This document shows, piece by piece, positions 45,330 to 54,717 of a DNA stretch of 64,000 nucleotides. The stretch's first letter is position 1; every line of letters begins with the position of its first letter. Source of the stretch: Tahibacter amnicola (GTDB lineage: Bacteria; Pseudomonadota; Gammaproteobacteria; Xanthomonadales; Rhodanobacteraceae); the NCBI RefSeq assembly GCF_025398735.1, contig NZ_CP104694.1, positions 2,257,001 through 2,321,000 on the forward strand, in the 5' to 3' direction. The translations under genes were made by a program, and so were the position numbers. Below the pieces are notes generated by a model. The model made no database searches. It had not been told where the DNA came from and saw only the letters and a program-made list of their open reading frames with translations.

Positions 45330-45941
45330 TCAAGGATAGCGGGCCAGGGCCTGCACGCCGGCCAGGGCGATGGCCGAGCCGGAGAAGGGCACGACCGTGG
45401 AATAGCCCGCGGGCACCGGCGAGACCGGCGTGGTCGCGGCGGTGCCGAACTGGGTGATGCCGTAGCCGAGTATGGGGCCCAGGTCGTACTGGCGGCCCTC
45501 GAAGGTGAAGGGGGCGCTGCTGACCAGTCGCGCCGAGAACGCGTTGAGCGATACCACAGGCTGGCTGCCGGCGCCGTTGTCGGCGCTCACGGTCGTGCCA
45601 ACGACCATGCTGGTGCGACGGAAAGTCGCCACGCATTCGCCGCCGGCGAAGGACTGCGGATCGTCGAAATCGCCGCAGGGCTCGCGCTGCAGGAACAGGG
45701 AAAAATCGCCGACCGCATCGAGCGCGAGATTCAGCTCGCCGTTGACGATCGTCGAGGCCGCGAACGGCCGTGCCGCAAAGGTGAAATGCGCTGTCTTCTC
45801 GCTGGGCGCGCCATTGAACAGCGGGCAATCCAGGCCCGCCAGGTGAATGAAATAGCCGTAGTCGGCGAGCCTGTCGTCAGTGCCGCGATAAAAGCGGCCG
45901 GTGACGTACCAGGCCAGCTCGGCGGGACGCAGCTGCGACAT
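45330..45941 (-). CDS. Conserved hypothetical protein (203 aa)
   Basis: The protein has 203 residues from ATG 45941 after CCGAGGTCATC. It begins MSQLRPAELAWYVTGRFYRG and is rich in beta structure (YFIHLAGLDCPLFNG, HFTFAARPFAASTIVNGELN, RTSMVVGTTVSADNG). It ends with a hydrophobic patch (GSAIALAGVQALARYP). No signal peptide or clear membrane span. I do not recognise the family. Confidence 0.6.
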   Translation of the reverse strand: MSQLRPAELAWYVTGRFYRGTDDRLADYGYFIHLAGLDCPLFNGAPSEKTAHFTFAARPFAASTIVNGELNLALDAVGDFSLFLQREPCGDFDDPQSFAGGECVATFRRTSMVVGTTVSADNGAGSQPVVSLNAFSARLVSSAPFTFEGRQYDLGPILGYGITQFGTAATTPVSPVPAGYSTVVPFSGSAIALAGVQALARYP

Positions 45942-46270
45942 GATGACCTCGGGCAAGACGTGGAACTGGGTAGAAGGCGCAGAATAGCCAATTATGCGCC
46001 AACTGGTGGCCGTGCACGGACGAATGGTTACGTCGTTCCGCCGGAGCGGCAGCAAGCCCCCCTTGCCGCAGAGGAGGATGCAAGAGGCGTGCGACGGGCT
46101 CGCGCCCGGGCGAAATGCACGGTGGGCCGCGGATCTGTCCAATCGGTCACAACCGGACGATGGTCGATGCCCGCGGGGCGGTGCGGGTGCCCTCCGGCCG
46201 TTGTGCTGCTGCCGATCACGTCGATAATGCGCGGTGCCCGTGCTGGCGGGATCTGGATGACCGATCGACG

Positions 46271-47887
46271 ATGAGTTTGAGCACCGAACAATATGCCGCG
46301 GCGATGAACGACCTGGCCCGCGGCATCGCGGCCGGCCGCGCAGCGCCGGCCCTGCAGCAGCTGATCGTGCGTTTCGAGACCGCCCGCGCCGGTGTGCCGC
46401 ACTGGGTGCAGTGCGCCGAGGACCTGCTGCGGATGGGGCACTTGCCGGTGGCGGGCGCGCTGCTGGAATCCGGACTCAACCGTTGGGCAACCGCAACGTC
46501 GCTGCGCTATCTCTACGGCGTGGTGCTGCGGCTGGCCGGCCAGGCACGCGAGGCGGAGGACATGTTCCGCGAAGTCATCGCGGCCGAACCCCTGCATGCC
46601 GACGCGCCGCTGGCGTTGGCGTTCCTGATGCGCGAGCAGGGGCGCCTGACGGCCGCGGCGGAGATCATCAACGACGTCTGGAAGCGCCTGCCGCGCACGC
46701 GGCTGGGCGATCTGCGCACGCTGCGTTTCCTGGAAGAGTGCCAGCGCCATGCGCAGGCAGAGGAGCTGGCCGAGCCCATCCTCGCCAGTCATCCGGAGGA
46801 TGCGGACCTGTTGTCCATGACGGGCAGCATCGCGCTCGTGCTGGGGCGGTTCGGTTCGGCCCGGCGGCGCCTGCGCGCGGCCGTGGAGAAGGATCCGCGC
46901 CAGGCAGCCGCGTGGCTGCGCCTGGCGCATACGCATAAATTCAGCAAGTCAGATGACCCCGACCTCACGTTTCTGCGCGAGGCGGAATCACGCAAGGACC
47001 TCACCGACGATGCCCGTACCGCGGTCAACTTCGCGCTGGGCAAGGCGCTGGACGACCTGGGCGAACGCGCCGAAGCGGCGCAGAAATTCCGTGCCGCGAA
47101 TGCGCTGACGCGCAGCCGCCTGTCCTGGGAGGAACACGGCTGGCAGCGTTTCGTGGAGGCGCAGATGCGCCAGCGGATCAGTGCCGCGGGCCTGTCGGAC
47201 GACCGGGTGGTACCGGTTTTCGTCGTCGGTCTGCCGCGTTCGGGCACCACGCTGGTGGCGAGCCAGCTGGCGCGACATGCGGATACGGTCAACCGTAGCG
47301 AGCTCAACTGGATAGCCGCGCTGGCGGCGAACCTGGGAGCTGCACCGGCGGCCAATGCGCTGTCCGGTGCGGCCAATCTGTACCGCGCCCAGCTGCGCCA
47401 GGACGACGCGCCGGTGCGGTTCTACATCGACAAGAATCCGCTCAATTTCCGTCACCTGGGGCTGATCGCCGCGATGCTGCCCAACGCACGCATCATCCAT
47501 TGCCGCCGGGACCTGCTCGACACGGCCTTGTCGATCTGGAGCCAGCATTTCGCGCACGAAGACATGAACTGGGCCTACCAGTTCTCGGACATCGCCAGCT
47601 ATGCCCGCGGCTACCAGCGCCTGATGCAGCATTGGCGGCAAACGCTGCCGATTCCCATTTTTGAGCTCGACTACGAAACCCTCGTGGCGGACACGCCCGG
47701 GACCGTCTCGCGGCTGCGCCAGTTTCTCGGCGCCGAGGCCACGACGGCCGTGGCCGACGATGCGCCGCGCGCGGCGATTGCCACGGCGAGCGTATGGCAG
47801 GCCCGCCAGAATGTTTACGCCAGCTCGGTTGGCCGCTGGCGCGCGTATTCGCCGCACCTGCCGGAAATGACCGTCGCCTTTGGCTGA
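46271..47887 (+). CDS. TPR-repeat sulfotransferase family protein
   Basis: The protein has 538 residues from ATG 46271. Residues ~1-300 consist of TPR-like helical pairs (YLYGVVLRLAGQAREAEDMF, ALAFLMREQGRLTAAAEII, LLSMTGSIALVLGRFGSARR). The C-terminal domain is a PAPS-dependent sulfotransferase: P-loop-like VFVVGLPRSGTTLVASQL (5'-PSB) and RRDLLDTALSIWSQHF (3'-PB), with DYETLVADTPGTVSRLRQFL. TPR-sulfotransferases transfer sulfate from PAPS to lipids, glycans or proteins; the acceptor is unknown. Convergent with the M15 peptidase (12 bp). Confidence 0.9.
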   Translation: MSLSTEQYAAAMNDLARGIAAGRAAPALQQLIVRFETARAGVPHWVQCAEDLLRMGHLPVAGALLESGLNRWATATSLRYLYGVVLRLAGQAREAEDMFREVIAAEPLHADAPLALAFLMREQGRLTAAAEIINDVWKRLPRTRLGDLRTLRFLEECQRHAQAEELAEPILASHPEDADLLSMTGSIALVLGRFGSARRRLRAAVEKDPRQAAAWLRLAHTHKFSKSDDPDLTFLREAESRKDLTDDARTAVNFALGKALDDLGERAEAAQKFRAANALTRSRLSWEEHGWQRFVEAQMRQRISAAGLSDDRVVPVFVVGLPRSGTTLVASQLARHADTVNRSELNWIAALAANLGAAPAANALSGAANLYRAQLRQDDAPVRFYIDKNPLNFRHLGLIAAMLPNARIIHCRRDLLDTALSIWSQHFAHEDMNWAYQFSDIASYARGYQRLMQHWRQTLPIPIFELDYETLVADTPGTVSRLRQFLGAEATTAVADDAPRAAIATASVWQARQNVYASSVGRWRAYSPHLPEMTVAFG

Positions 47888-47899
47888 CGTGCTGGATTG

Positions 47900-48490
47900 C
47901 TATCCACGACGTAGCGGGCGCCAGCACCAGTGCCAGGGTTCGTAGGCGATGCCGTGCGGATTGTCGCGCGGGAATGACAGGTGAAATCCGTAGCCCGGCG
48001 CATGCCGCTGCAGCCAGGCGAAGGCGGGCGAGTGCTCGAATTCCTCCTCCAGCACTGCAAAGCCCGGCGTGGTGAGATCCAGCGCGCGGCCGGTGTGGTG
48101 CTCGCTGTAGCCGGGCGCGGCGCTGACGGCCAGGATGTCGTCCATCGACTGGCCGCGGTCGAGTTTCCGCTGCAGCAGCCCGAACTGGTAGTCCACCGAG
48201 CGGAATGCGGAAACCACGTGCAGTTCAACCATCGCCACCGCGGCGGCCTGGCGCATCGCGAACCAGGCGCGCGCCGCGCGCGGAGCCAGCCACTGCGGAC
48301 GGTCATAGAGGTCGTAGCCGATGAAACGCAGCACGCGCGCTTCGGCGACGACGCGCAAGCCGTGTCGATCGCCGTAGTCGGCTGGTACGCCCAGGGCCCC
48401 GGCCTGCCGCGACAGCTCGTCGCGGCGGTGGCGGTCGGCCAGGCGGGGCAGGGCAATGCCTTCCGGTGTATCGATAAAGCGTTCACGCAT
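47900..48490 (-). CDS. M15 family D,D-carboxypeptidase (VanY-like)
   Basis: The protein has 196 residues from ATG 48490 (MRERFIDTPEG). The zinc peptidase core is present: SAFRSVDYQFGLLQRKL, then SEHHTGRALDLTTPGF with zinc His and Asp ligands, and EPWHWCWRP with the third His. M15B enzymes remove the terminal D-Ala of peptidoglycan stem peptides. No signal peptide is evident, unusual for a wall-modifying enzyme; it may be exported in another way or act on cytosolic precursors. An alternative TTG start adds two residues. Confidence 0.85.
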   Translation of the reverse strand: MRERFIDTPEGIALPRLADRHRRDELSRQAGALGVPADYGDRHGLRVVAEARVLRFIGYDLYDRPQWLAPRAARAWFAMRQAAAVAMVELHVVSAFRSVDYQFGLLQRKLDRGQSMDDILAVSAAPGYSEHHTGRALDLTTPGFAVLEEEFEHSPAFAWLQRHAPGYGFHLSFPRDNPHGIAYEPWHWCWRPLRRG

Positions 48491-48523
48491 TTGCAAGGTC
48501 CGTCGTTCCCGCTGTGCCGGGGA

Positions 48524-48703
48524 TTATTCCACCGGTGGCTCGGGTGGTGGGTCGGCCTTCAGGCGTCCCTGCCGGCGCAACGCGTCGCGCAGCACATATT
48601 CGATCTGCGCGTTGAGCGAGCGCAGTTCGTCATCCGCCCAGCGCTGCATGGCGTCCAGGACGATCGCGTTGATGCGCAGCGGGTAGGCTTTTTTCTCGCT
48701 CAC
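48524..48703 (-). CDS. Arc-type ribbon-helix-helix protein downstream of SPFH gene
   Basis: The protein has 59 residues from GTG 48703, beginning [20 protein letters not shown] and [20 protein letters not shown], the classical Arc/MetJ strand then two helices; the tail is Pro/Glu-rich. The GTG lies 4 bp after the SPFH stop, so the two genes are coupled. This pair recurs in Xanthomonadales from general knowledge. The protein may bind the tandem TGATATC repeats upstream of the SPFH gene. Confidence 0.75.
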   Translation of the reverse strand: MSEKKAYPLRINAIVLDAMQRWADDELRSLNAQIEYVLRDALRRQGRLKADPPPEPPVE

Positions 48704-48707
48704 AGGC

Positions 48708-49574
48708 TCAGTGGTGCAGGGTGCCGGCGTTGACCACCGGCTGGATGGCGCGCTCGCCGCAGAGCACGACGAGCAGGTTGGACACCATCGCTGCCTTGCG
48801 TTCCTCATCGAGCGTGACGACGCCGCGGCCGTGCAGCTGTTGCAGGGCCATCTCGACCATGCTTACAGCGCCCTCGACGATGCGCGTGCGGGCCGCGATG
48901 ATGGCGCCGGCCTGCTGGCGCTGCAACATGGCCTGTGCAATTTCCTGCGCGTAGGCCAGGTGGGTGATACGTGCTTCGATCACGTCCACGCCCGCCCGGC
49001 CCAGCCGTTCCTGGATTTCATCCCGCAGGTGCTGGTTGACGACCTTGGGATGCGACAGCAGCGCCGGTTCGCCGGTGTCGTGCGAATCGTAGGGATAGCT
49101 TGTCGCCATCTGCCGCAGGGCGGCTTCGGACTGGATCTGCACGAAATCCTCGTAGTCGTCGACGCGGAACACCGCCTCGGCCGTATCGACCACCTGCCAC
49201 ACCACGACGGCGCCGATCTCGATCGGGTTGCCTTCGCTGTCGTTCACCTTGAGCTTGGACGACTCAAAGTTGCGCACGCGCAGGCTGACGTCGCGCTTGC
49301 TGTAGAAGGGGTTGGTCCAGCGCAGGCCCTCGTCGCGCACTGTTCCGGCGTAGCGCCCGAACAGCTGCATCACCTTGCCCTGGTTCGGCTGGACCTGGAA
49401 AAAGCCCTTGGTCAGGAGGGTGAGCATGACCGTGGTGAACATGGCGCCGATGATGAACGGGGGTGACTGCTGGCTTGCGCCGTAGATGAAGGCGGCCACG
49501 ACGGCGACGTAGGCTGCAATGAATGCGAACAGGGTGGGGAGGCCGGATACGGACCAGGCTTGCTTCTCGTTCAT
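48708..49574 (-). CDS. SPFH/Band 7 domain membrane protein
   Basis: The protein has 288 residues from ATG 49574 after GCGGAGAACAACG. Two N-terminal membrane segments ([36 protein letters not shown]), then the SPFH domain ([74 protein letters not shown]). Bacterial SPFH proteins organise membrane microdomains, modulate proteases or protect against stress. The downstream coupled Arc-type gene may be its regulator. Confidence 0.92.
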   Translation of the reverse strand: MNEKQAWSVSGLPTLFAFIAAYVAVVAAFIYGASQQSPPFIIGAMFTTVMLTLLTKGFFQVQPNQGKVMQLFGRYAGTVRDEGLRWTNPFYSKRDVSLRVRNFESSKLKVNDSEGNPIEIGAVVVWQVVDTAEAVFRVDDYEDFVQIQSEAALRQMATSYPYDSHDTGEPALLSHPKVVNQHLRDEIQERLGRAGVDVIEARITHLAYAQEIAQAMLQRQQAGAIIAARTRIVEGAVSMVEMALQQLHGRGVVTLDEERKAAMVSNLLVVLCGERAIQPVVNAGTLHH

Positions 49575-49600
49575 CGTTGTTCTCCGCTGTTTGAGCAAAC

Positions 49601-49618
49601 GATATCATTTAGATATCA
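49601..49618 (-). promoter_or_regulatory. Tandem TGATATC repeats upstream of the SPFH gene
   Basis: On the minus strand TGATATC-TAAA-TGATATC gives two copies with 11-bp period, each containing the palindrome GATATC. The element is 26 bp upstream of the SPFH start. The spacing equals one helical turn, as in Arc/MetJ-type operators. Confidence 0.55.
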
Positions 49619-49708
49619 CATTGCCAACGCCAGCGGTCATGGCCGGTTGCTGCGGTTCTCCCGTGATGGGAACGCTATAGTTCATGGCCTGTCGACAGGG
49701 AGGGGGTC

Positions 49709-50857
49709 ATGACGGACGTTCACGCGCAGCCTGTCTGGTCGGCCGACACGGCCGTGGCCCTGCCGGGGCTTCCTGGTCCGCTGCGATGCGATGCCTGCGT
49801 TATCGGGCTGGGCGGCAGTGGCCTTTCCGCGGTGCGGGCGTTGTGCGAGGCCGGCGTCGACACGATCGGCATCGACGCCGTCGGCGTTGCCTCGGGCGCG
49901 GCGGGTGGAAATGGCGGTTTCCTGCTCGCCGGCCAGGCCGAGTTCTACCACGACGCCGTCGCCCGCTTCGGCCGTCAGCGGGCTCTCGCCCTTTACCGTC
50001 TGACGGTGGAAGGATTGCGCCAGCTCTATGCGGCGGGTGTGCCCGGTGTTCGCCAGACCGGCTCCCTGCGCCTCGCCGCTGACGCGGCCGAACGGGCTGA
50101 CTGCACGCGGCAGCTCGACGCCATGTACCGCGACGGCCTGGCCGCCCAGCTCTACGAGGGACCGGAAGGCGTCGGCGTGCTCGTTCCCGAAGACGGCGCG
50201 TTCGACCCGGCGGAGCGCTGGAACCATCTGGCTGCGCTCGTGCAGCGACGCGGCGCACGCCTCTACGGCCGCACGCCGGCCCTGTCAGTGGAAACCGGGC
50301 GGGTGGTGACACCCGCTGGCGTGATCGTGGCCGATCGCATCCTGATTGCGGTCGACGGGGGCCTGGAACACCTGCTGACGCGCCTGGCAGGTGAAGTCCG
50401 CTCCGTGCGATTGCAGATGCTGGCTACCGCACCGGCTGCGGACGTGGTGTTGCAGCGGCCCGTCTACTACCGGGATGGCCTGGACTACTGGCAACAGCTG
50501 CCGGACGGCCGCGTTGCACTCGGCGGCGCGCGTGACATCGGCGGCGACGCCGAATGGACTGAAACGACCGGCACGTCGGCGCCGGTCCAGGCGCACCTGG
50601 AACGCCTGCTGCGCACGAAAATCGGCACTCAGGCGACGATCACGCACCGCTGGTCGGCACGGGTTGCCTTTTCGCGCACCGGCCTGCCGCTGTTCGGACG
50701 TGTGCAGCCGGGAGTGTTTGTTACGGGCGCCTACTGCGGCACCGGCAACGTGCTCGGTGCGCTCTGTGGCGAAGCCCTGGTGCAACTGGCTCTGGGCCGA
50801 CCTTCGGCCCTGGCTTCACTGCTGTGCCATTCGGACGGTTCACCGATGACGGCATGA
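49709..50857 (+). CDS. FAD-dependent amino-group oxidoreductase (DAO family)
   Basis: The protein has 382 residues from ATG 49709 behind ACAGGGAGGGGGTC. The FAD Rossmann motif is ACVIGLGGSGLSAVRALCEAG and GAAGGNGGFLLAGQ; the C-terminus has VFVTGAYCGTGNVLGAL, the second FAD contact of the D-amino acid oxidase fold. It is likely a D-amino acid, glycine or sarcosine-type oxidase/dehydrogenase; substrate unknown. The active-site Tyr/Arg cannot be assigned without a structure. Confidence 0.88.
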   Translation: MTDVHAQPVWSADTAVALPGLPGPLRCDACVIGLGGSGLSAVRALCEAGVDTIGIDAVGVASGAAGGNGGFLLAGQAEFYHDAVARFGRQRALALYRLTVEGLRQLYAAGVPGVRQTGSLRLAADAAERADCTRQLDAMYRDGLAAQLYEGPEGVGVLVPEDGAFDPAERWNHLAALVQRRGARLYGRTPALSVETGRVVTPAGVIVADRILIAVDGGLEHLLTRLAGEVRSVRLQMLATAPAADVVLQRPVYYRDGLDYWQQLPDGRVALGGARDIGGDAEWTETTGTSAPVQAHLERLLRTKIGTQATITHRWSARVAFSRTGLPLFGRVQPGVFVTGAYCGTGNVLGALCGEALVQLALGRPSALASLLCHSDGSPMTA

Positions 50858-50923
50858 CGACGGGTAACCGTACCGCCCCAGCGGGACGCTACGACTGCAG
50901 TAGCGCGCATATCCGGGCGGGGT

Positions 50924-51853
50924 TCAACGTGCGTCGAACCGGATCAACGCGGCCGGCCAGTGTTCGCCGGTTACGAAAATCGTGCGCCCGTCCGCGCTGA
51001 AGGCAATTGCCTCGGCCTGCGGCGCCAGCGCGAAGGGCAGTTCCCGCGGCGCCTGGGCAAAGGCGGTGCCCCAATCCTGGCCCGGCTTGCGCTCGTACAG
51101 CCAGACCGCGTCATAGGTGAGCACGGCCGCGAGCGCGCCATCGCGCGACAGGGACATTCCGGTCGGCCGCCGCGGCTGGGTGCGTCGCTTCGGCATGGCG
51201 CCGTCACGTTCGGGCGGCAAGGCCAGCGGGCCCAGCAACCGAGCCTCTAGGACGCCGGATCCGGCGGGCGGATGCAGCGGCACGGCCCAGACCTGCGGTG
51301 GCTGGGTGCGCTTGGTGACCAGCAGCACCTGGCCGGATGCGGTATCGACCCCGATGGCCTCCACGTCATGGGGGGCATCGGGAAAACGGTAGGTGATCGT
51401 CCGTTCGATCGCAACGCGCCGGCGTGCGTTGTCGGCGCCGGAATCGGTTGCCAGGTCGGGTTCGCGGATCACGACCAGCTCGCTGGTGCGACGCACGCCG
51501 CCGTTGTCGCCGACATCGCCAAGCACCAGGTAGGGCACGCCCTTCTCCGTGAAGGCGGCGATGTCCTCCCAGTCGACGGGTTTAAGCCGGTCGACGACCG
51601 CCTCACCCACAATGCTGGCTGCTTCATTCACGGCATAAAGGCGGGCGCCATTGCCCGAGTCGTTGTGTACCCAGTAGCGGCCGTCGCTACGCGCGGATGC
51701 GGCCATGCCACTGAGTTCATCGAGCCGGCTGTCGGTAAACACGCCAGCCATCTTCGGCAGTGGATCGAACGGCTGTGCCGACGCCAGCAGCGGGATCATC
51801 GCCAGCACGCTCAACGCGGCGCACCGGCGTCCTCGGACACCAACACACACCAT
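50924..51853 (-). CDS. Exported beta-propeller-like protein
   Basis: The protein has 309 residues from ATG 51853, which shares one base with the upstream transglutaminase stop (TGATG). An N-terminal signal-like segment (AALSVLAMIPLLASAQP) precedes repeats with a propeller look (ELSGMAASARSDGRYWVHND, DIAAFTEKGVPYLVLGDVGD, SGQVLLVTKRTQPPQVWAVP, GMSLSRDGALAAVLTYDAVW). Similar domains bind or hydrolyse sugar or lipid phosphates, but no catalytic set is clear. The one-base overlap shows translational coupling to the transglutaminase. Confidence 0.75.
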   Translation of the reverse strand: MVCVGVRGRRCAALSVLAMIPLLASAQPFDPLPKMAGVFTDSRLDELSGMAASARSDGRYWVHNDSGNGARLYAVNEAASIVGEAVVDRLKPVDWEDIAAFTEKGVPYLVLGDVGDNGGVRRTSELVVIREPDLATDSGADNARRRVAIERTITYRFPDAPHDVEAIGVDTASGQVLLVTKRTQPPQVWAVPLHPPAGSGVLEARLLGPLALPPERDGAMPKRRTQPRRPTGMSLSRDGALAAVLTYDAVWLYERKPGQDWGTAFAQAPRELPFALAPQAEAIAFSADGRTIFVTGEHWPAALIRFDAR

Positions 51854-53307
51854 CAGGGCGCCTTGACGTTCTCGACAGACTTCAACGTGATATTCCCCAG
51901 CGTGCCGATACCCGCGTAGAAGCGCCAGGGATCGCCGTCGCCGACCCCCAGCGCGATGTGGCCACTGTCGAAACCATTGAGCGCCGCATCGTAGCTGCGC
52001 CATTGACCGTCCACCCAGGCCTGCACCCAGGCGTGCGGCACGAACACCCGTTCGGCATTGCCGAACTGGCCGGTGTAGGCGAGACCGTCCACCACGCGCG
52101 TGGGAATCTGCAGGGCGCGACCCATCGCTGCCAGCAGCAGCGCGTGCTCGGTGCAATCGCCCTCGCGGGTCTTGAGCGTTTCCAGGGCCGAGGCGTAGCC
52201 GACGCTGAGATTCTTGTCCTTGATGTAACTGCGCACGAAGCCTTCCATCAGGCTCATCTTTTCTGCATCGGTTTTGGCGTTTGCCGCCGCGTCTTTCGCC
52301 AGCTGCGCGATTTCCGGCGCATCCGACTGCAGCCAGGCATTGGCCAGCCGGTCAGCAGCAACGGGCGCCTCGCCATCGGCGACGGGGCGTGGCGCGACGC
52401 TCACCTGGATCGACTTGTCGGATTGCCGGATCGTCTGCTCGCTGGTCGGCGGCAGGGTGAACGGCTTGGCCGGATCCCGCGGCACCAGCGTGTAGCGCAG
52501 GCTGCCGTTGAGGTCATCGGTGCCCAGCGCGCGGGGCGCCTGCAGGATGGCGTACTTGAGCATGTCGGCCGGCTGGTTGGGTGCCTGGGCGCAGGCCTGG
52601 TCGCAGGCCAGCATCTCCAGCTTGAAACCGAGCAGCTGCATCGTCAGTTTGTGGACATTGTATTTCTCGTCGACCCAGGCGCCACTCTGCAGCGGCATGC
52701 CGGGCACGAGCACCTGCTGTTCCACGCGCACCAGATTGCGGCGGCCGCCGGGCAGGTCAACGACCTCGGTTTTCTTGATGTCCGTCGTGACGGGGAAGGC
52801 GTCGAGGCTGGATGGCTGGAACGCAACCAGGTCATAGCGTGTGCCGGGCTTCAGACCTTGCTTGATGGCGGCCAGGCGCAGGCCTTCCGACAGCAGCGCC
52901 CCCTTCGGCCAGGCCAGCGTCTTGCGCTGGGTGGCGCCGCCGACGCTGGTTTCGATCGACAGCGTTTCCCCGTCGAGAGTGCCGGTGAGGGTGGTCTCGG
53001 TTCCCGACAACTTGGAATGGGAGCGGAACGACAGCGGCTTGCCGTCGGCCGTTTCCTCGCTGACTTCGCTGGTGACCATGCCGATGCCGATGCCGCCGCG
53101 GTCAATACGGACATCCAGCGTCTGGGTGGTGACGACATGCCCGCCGCGTTCTTCGCGCCGGTTGAGCATGTGGCCGATCTTGCGTCCATCGAGCGTGACG
53201 CTCATCCAGGTCTCTTCGACCGGCGCCGCCGCGGCGTTCGTGCCGCAAAACAGTGCGGCGCACAGGAGGGACACAGGGAGCAGGGCATTGGCGAGGATGC
53301 GGCGCAT
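51853..53307 (-). CDS. Exported transglutaminase-like protease domain protein
   Basis: The protein has 484 residues from ATG 53307 after AAGGAATCCC. Signal peptide (ANALLPVSLLCAALFCGTNAAA), a long N-terminal beta region (~30-330), then a transglutaminase-like core with Cys in REGDCTEHALLLAA, His in VFVPHAWVQAWV and Asp in RSYDAALN. Such exported domains often act as peptidases or amidases in the periplasm. It overlaps the propeller-like gene by one base, so the two probably act together. Confidence 0.85.
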   Translation of the reverse strand: MRRILANALLPVSLLCAALFCGTNAAAAPVEETWMSVTLDGRKIGHMLNRREERGGHVVTTQTLDVRIDRGGIGIGMVTSEVSEETADGKPLSFRSHSKLSGTETTLTGTLDGETLSIETSVGGATQRKTLAWPKGALLSEGLRLAAIKQGLKPGTRYDLVAFQPSSLDAFPVTTDIKKTEVVDLPGGRRNLVRVEQQVLVPGMPLQSGAWVDEKYNVHKLTMQLLGFKLEMLACDQACAQAPNQPADMLKYAILQAPRALGTDDLNGSLRYTLVPRDPAKPFTLPPTSEQTIRQSDKSIQVSVAPRPVADGEAPVAADRLANAWLQSDAPEIAQLAKDAAANAKTDAEKMSLMEGFVRSYIKDKNLSVGYASALETLKTREGDCTEHALLLAAMGRALQIPTRVVDGLAYTGQFGNAERVFVPHAWVQAWVDGQWRSYDAALNGFDSGHIALGVGDGDPWRFYAGIGTLGNITLKSVENVKAP

Positions 53308-53483
53308 GGGATTCCTTGCGGTGGCCGGCGCGCCCGGTACAGGCGCGCCGCGAGGTCCGCATTGTGCCAAACCGGGCCCGATAAGTTCCGTCATGGCGAT
53401 GGCGGGGCGGGGCGCGCACAGCGCCGGTGCCCACCGCGGTGCGGCCGGTCGTTCCCTTACAATGGCCGGATTTGGGAGGCTCC

Positions 53484-54665
53484 ATGAAACCTTTCGGTAC
53501 GCCGCGGACGACCGGCGCGGTCCGCCTCATGCTCCTGGGCTCGGGAGAACTGGGCAAGGAAGTCGCCATCGAGGCGCAGCGCCTTGCCATCGAGGTGATC
53601 GCGGTCGACCGCTATGCCAATGCCCCGGCCATGCAGGTGGCGCACCGCAGCCACGTGATCAACATGCTCGACGGCGTCCAGCTGCGCGCGCTTATCGCGC
53701 AGGAAAAGCCCGATCTCGTGGTGCCGGAGATCGAGGCCATCCACACTCCGACGCTGGTCGAGCTGGAAAAGGAAGGCCTGCGCGTCATCCCTACTGCACG
53801 CGCCGCCTGGTTGACCATGGACCGCGAAGGCATCCGGCGGCTGGCCGCGGAAACCCTGGGACTGCCGACCTCGCCCTATCGGTTCTGCGACACCGTGGAG
53901 GAATTCCACGCGGCCGTGACCGCGCTGGGTACGCCATGCGTGGTCAAGCCGGTCATGAGTTCTTCCGGCAAGGGGCAGAGCGTGGTGAAATCCGCAGCCG
54001 ACGCGCAGGCCGCCTGGGACTATGCCCAGAGCGGTGGCCGCGCCGGCCAGGGGCGGGTGATCGTCGAAGGCTTCATCGCATTCGACTACGAGATCACCCT
54101 GCTGACGGTGCGCCATCGGGACGGCACGTCTTTCTGTGATCCGATCGGTCACCTGCAGATCGACGGGGACTATCGCGAATCGTGGCAGCCGCAGCCGATG
54201 TCGAACGTCGCGCTGGAGCGCGCCCAGGTCATCGCGCGTTCCGTCACCGAGAACCTCGGCGGCTGGGGGGTGTTTGGCGTCGAACTGTTTGTGAAGGGCG
54301 ATGAGGTGATCTTCTCCGAAGTCAGTCCGCGGCCGCACGATACGGGCCTGGTGACGTTGATCTCGCAGGATCTGCCGCAGTTCTCGCTGCATGCGCGGGC
54401 CATTCTCGGCCTGCCGATTCCGACGATCCGCCAATGGGGGCCGTCTGCTTCCTGCGCCGTGCTGACCGAGGGGGATGGCGACCAGCCGGTGTACCACGGC
54501 GTGGCGGATGCGCTGGCGGAGCCGGATACGCAGGTGCGTCTGTTCGGCAAGCCCGAAGTGCGCGGCAAGCGGCGCATGGCAGTGACCCTGGCGCGGGATG
54601 TCGATATCGCGTCCGCTCGTGCGAAGGCGCGTCGTGCGGCGGCGAAAATCCGCGTGGAGGTGTAA
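53484..54665 (+). CDS. purT: Formate-dependent phosphoribosylglycinamide formyltransferase
   Basis: The protein has 393 residues from ATG 53484 after TTGGGAGGCTCC; E. coli PurT has 392. It makes formyl-GAR from GAR, formate and ATP in purine synthesis. The ATP-grasp fold shows [58 protein letters not shown] and [17 protein letters not shown]. It is divergent from the transglutaminase gene across about 175 bp. Confidence 0.96.
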   Translation: MKPFGTPRTTGAVRLMLLGSGELGKEVAIEAQRLAIEVIAVDRYANAPAMQVAHRSHVINMLDGVQLRALIAQEKPDLVVPEIEAIHTPTLVELEKEGLRVIPTARAAWLTMDREGIRRLAAETLGLPTSPYRFCDTVEEFHAAVTALGTPCVVKPVMSSSGKGQSVVKSAADAQAAWDYAQSGGRAGQGRVIVEGFIAFDYEITLLTVRHRDGTSFCDPIGHLQIDGDYRESWQPQPMSNVALERAQVIARSVTENLGGWGVFGVELFVKGDEVIFSEVSPRPHDTGLVTLISQDLPQFSLHARAILGLPIPTIRQWGPSASCAVLTEGDGDQPVYHGVADALAEPDTQVRLFGKPEVRGKRRMAVTLARDVDIASARAKARRAAAKIRVEV

Positions 54666-54668
54666 GGC

Positions 54669-54708
54669 CCGGCGCCCGCGCTGCTATCAGTGGCGTAGCG
54701 GGCGCCGG
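54669..54708. terminator. Bidirectional hairpin between purT and the Sm-like gene
   Basis: A perfect 11-bp stem CCGGCGCCCGC/GCGGGCGCCGG with an 18-nt loop lies between convergent stops. It lacks a T-tract, so its strength is uncertain. Confidence 0.55.
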
Positions 54709-54717
54709 TCGTGCCCG

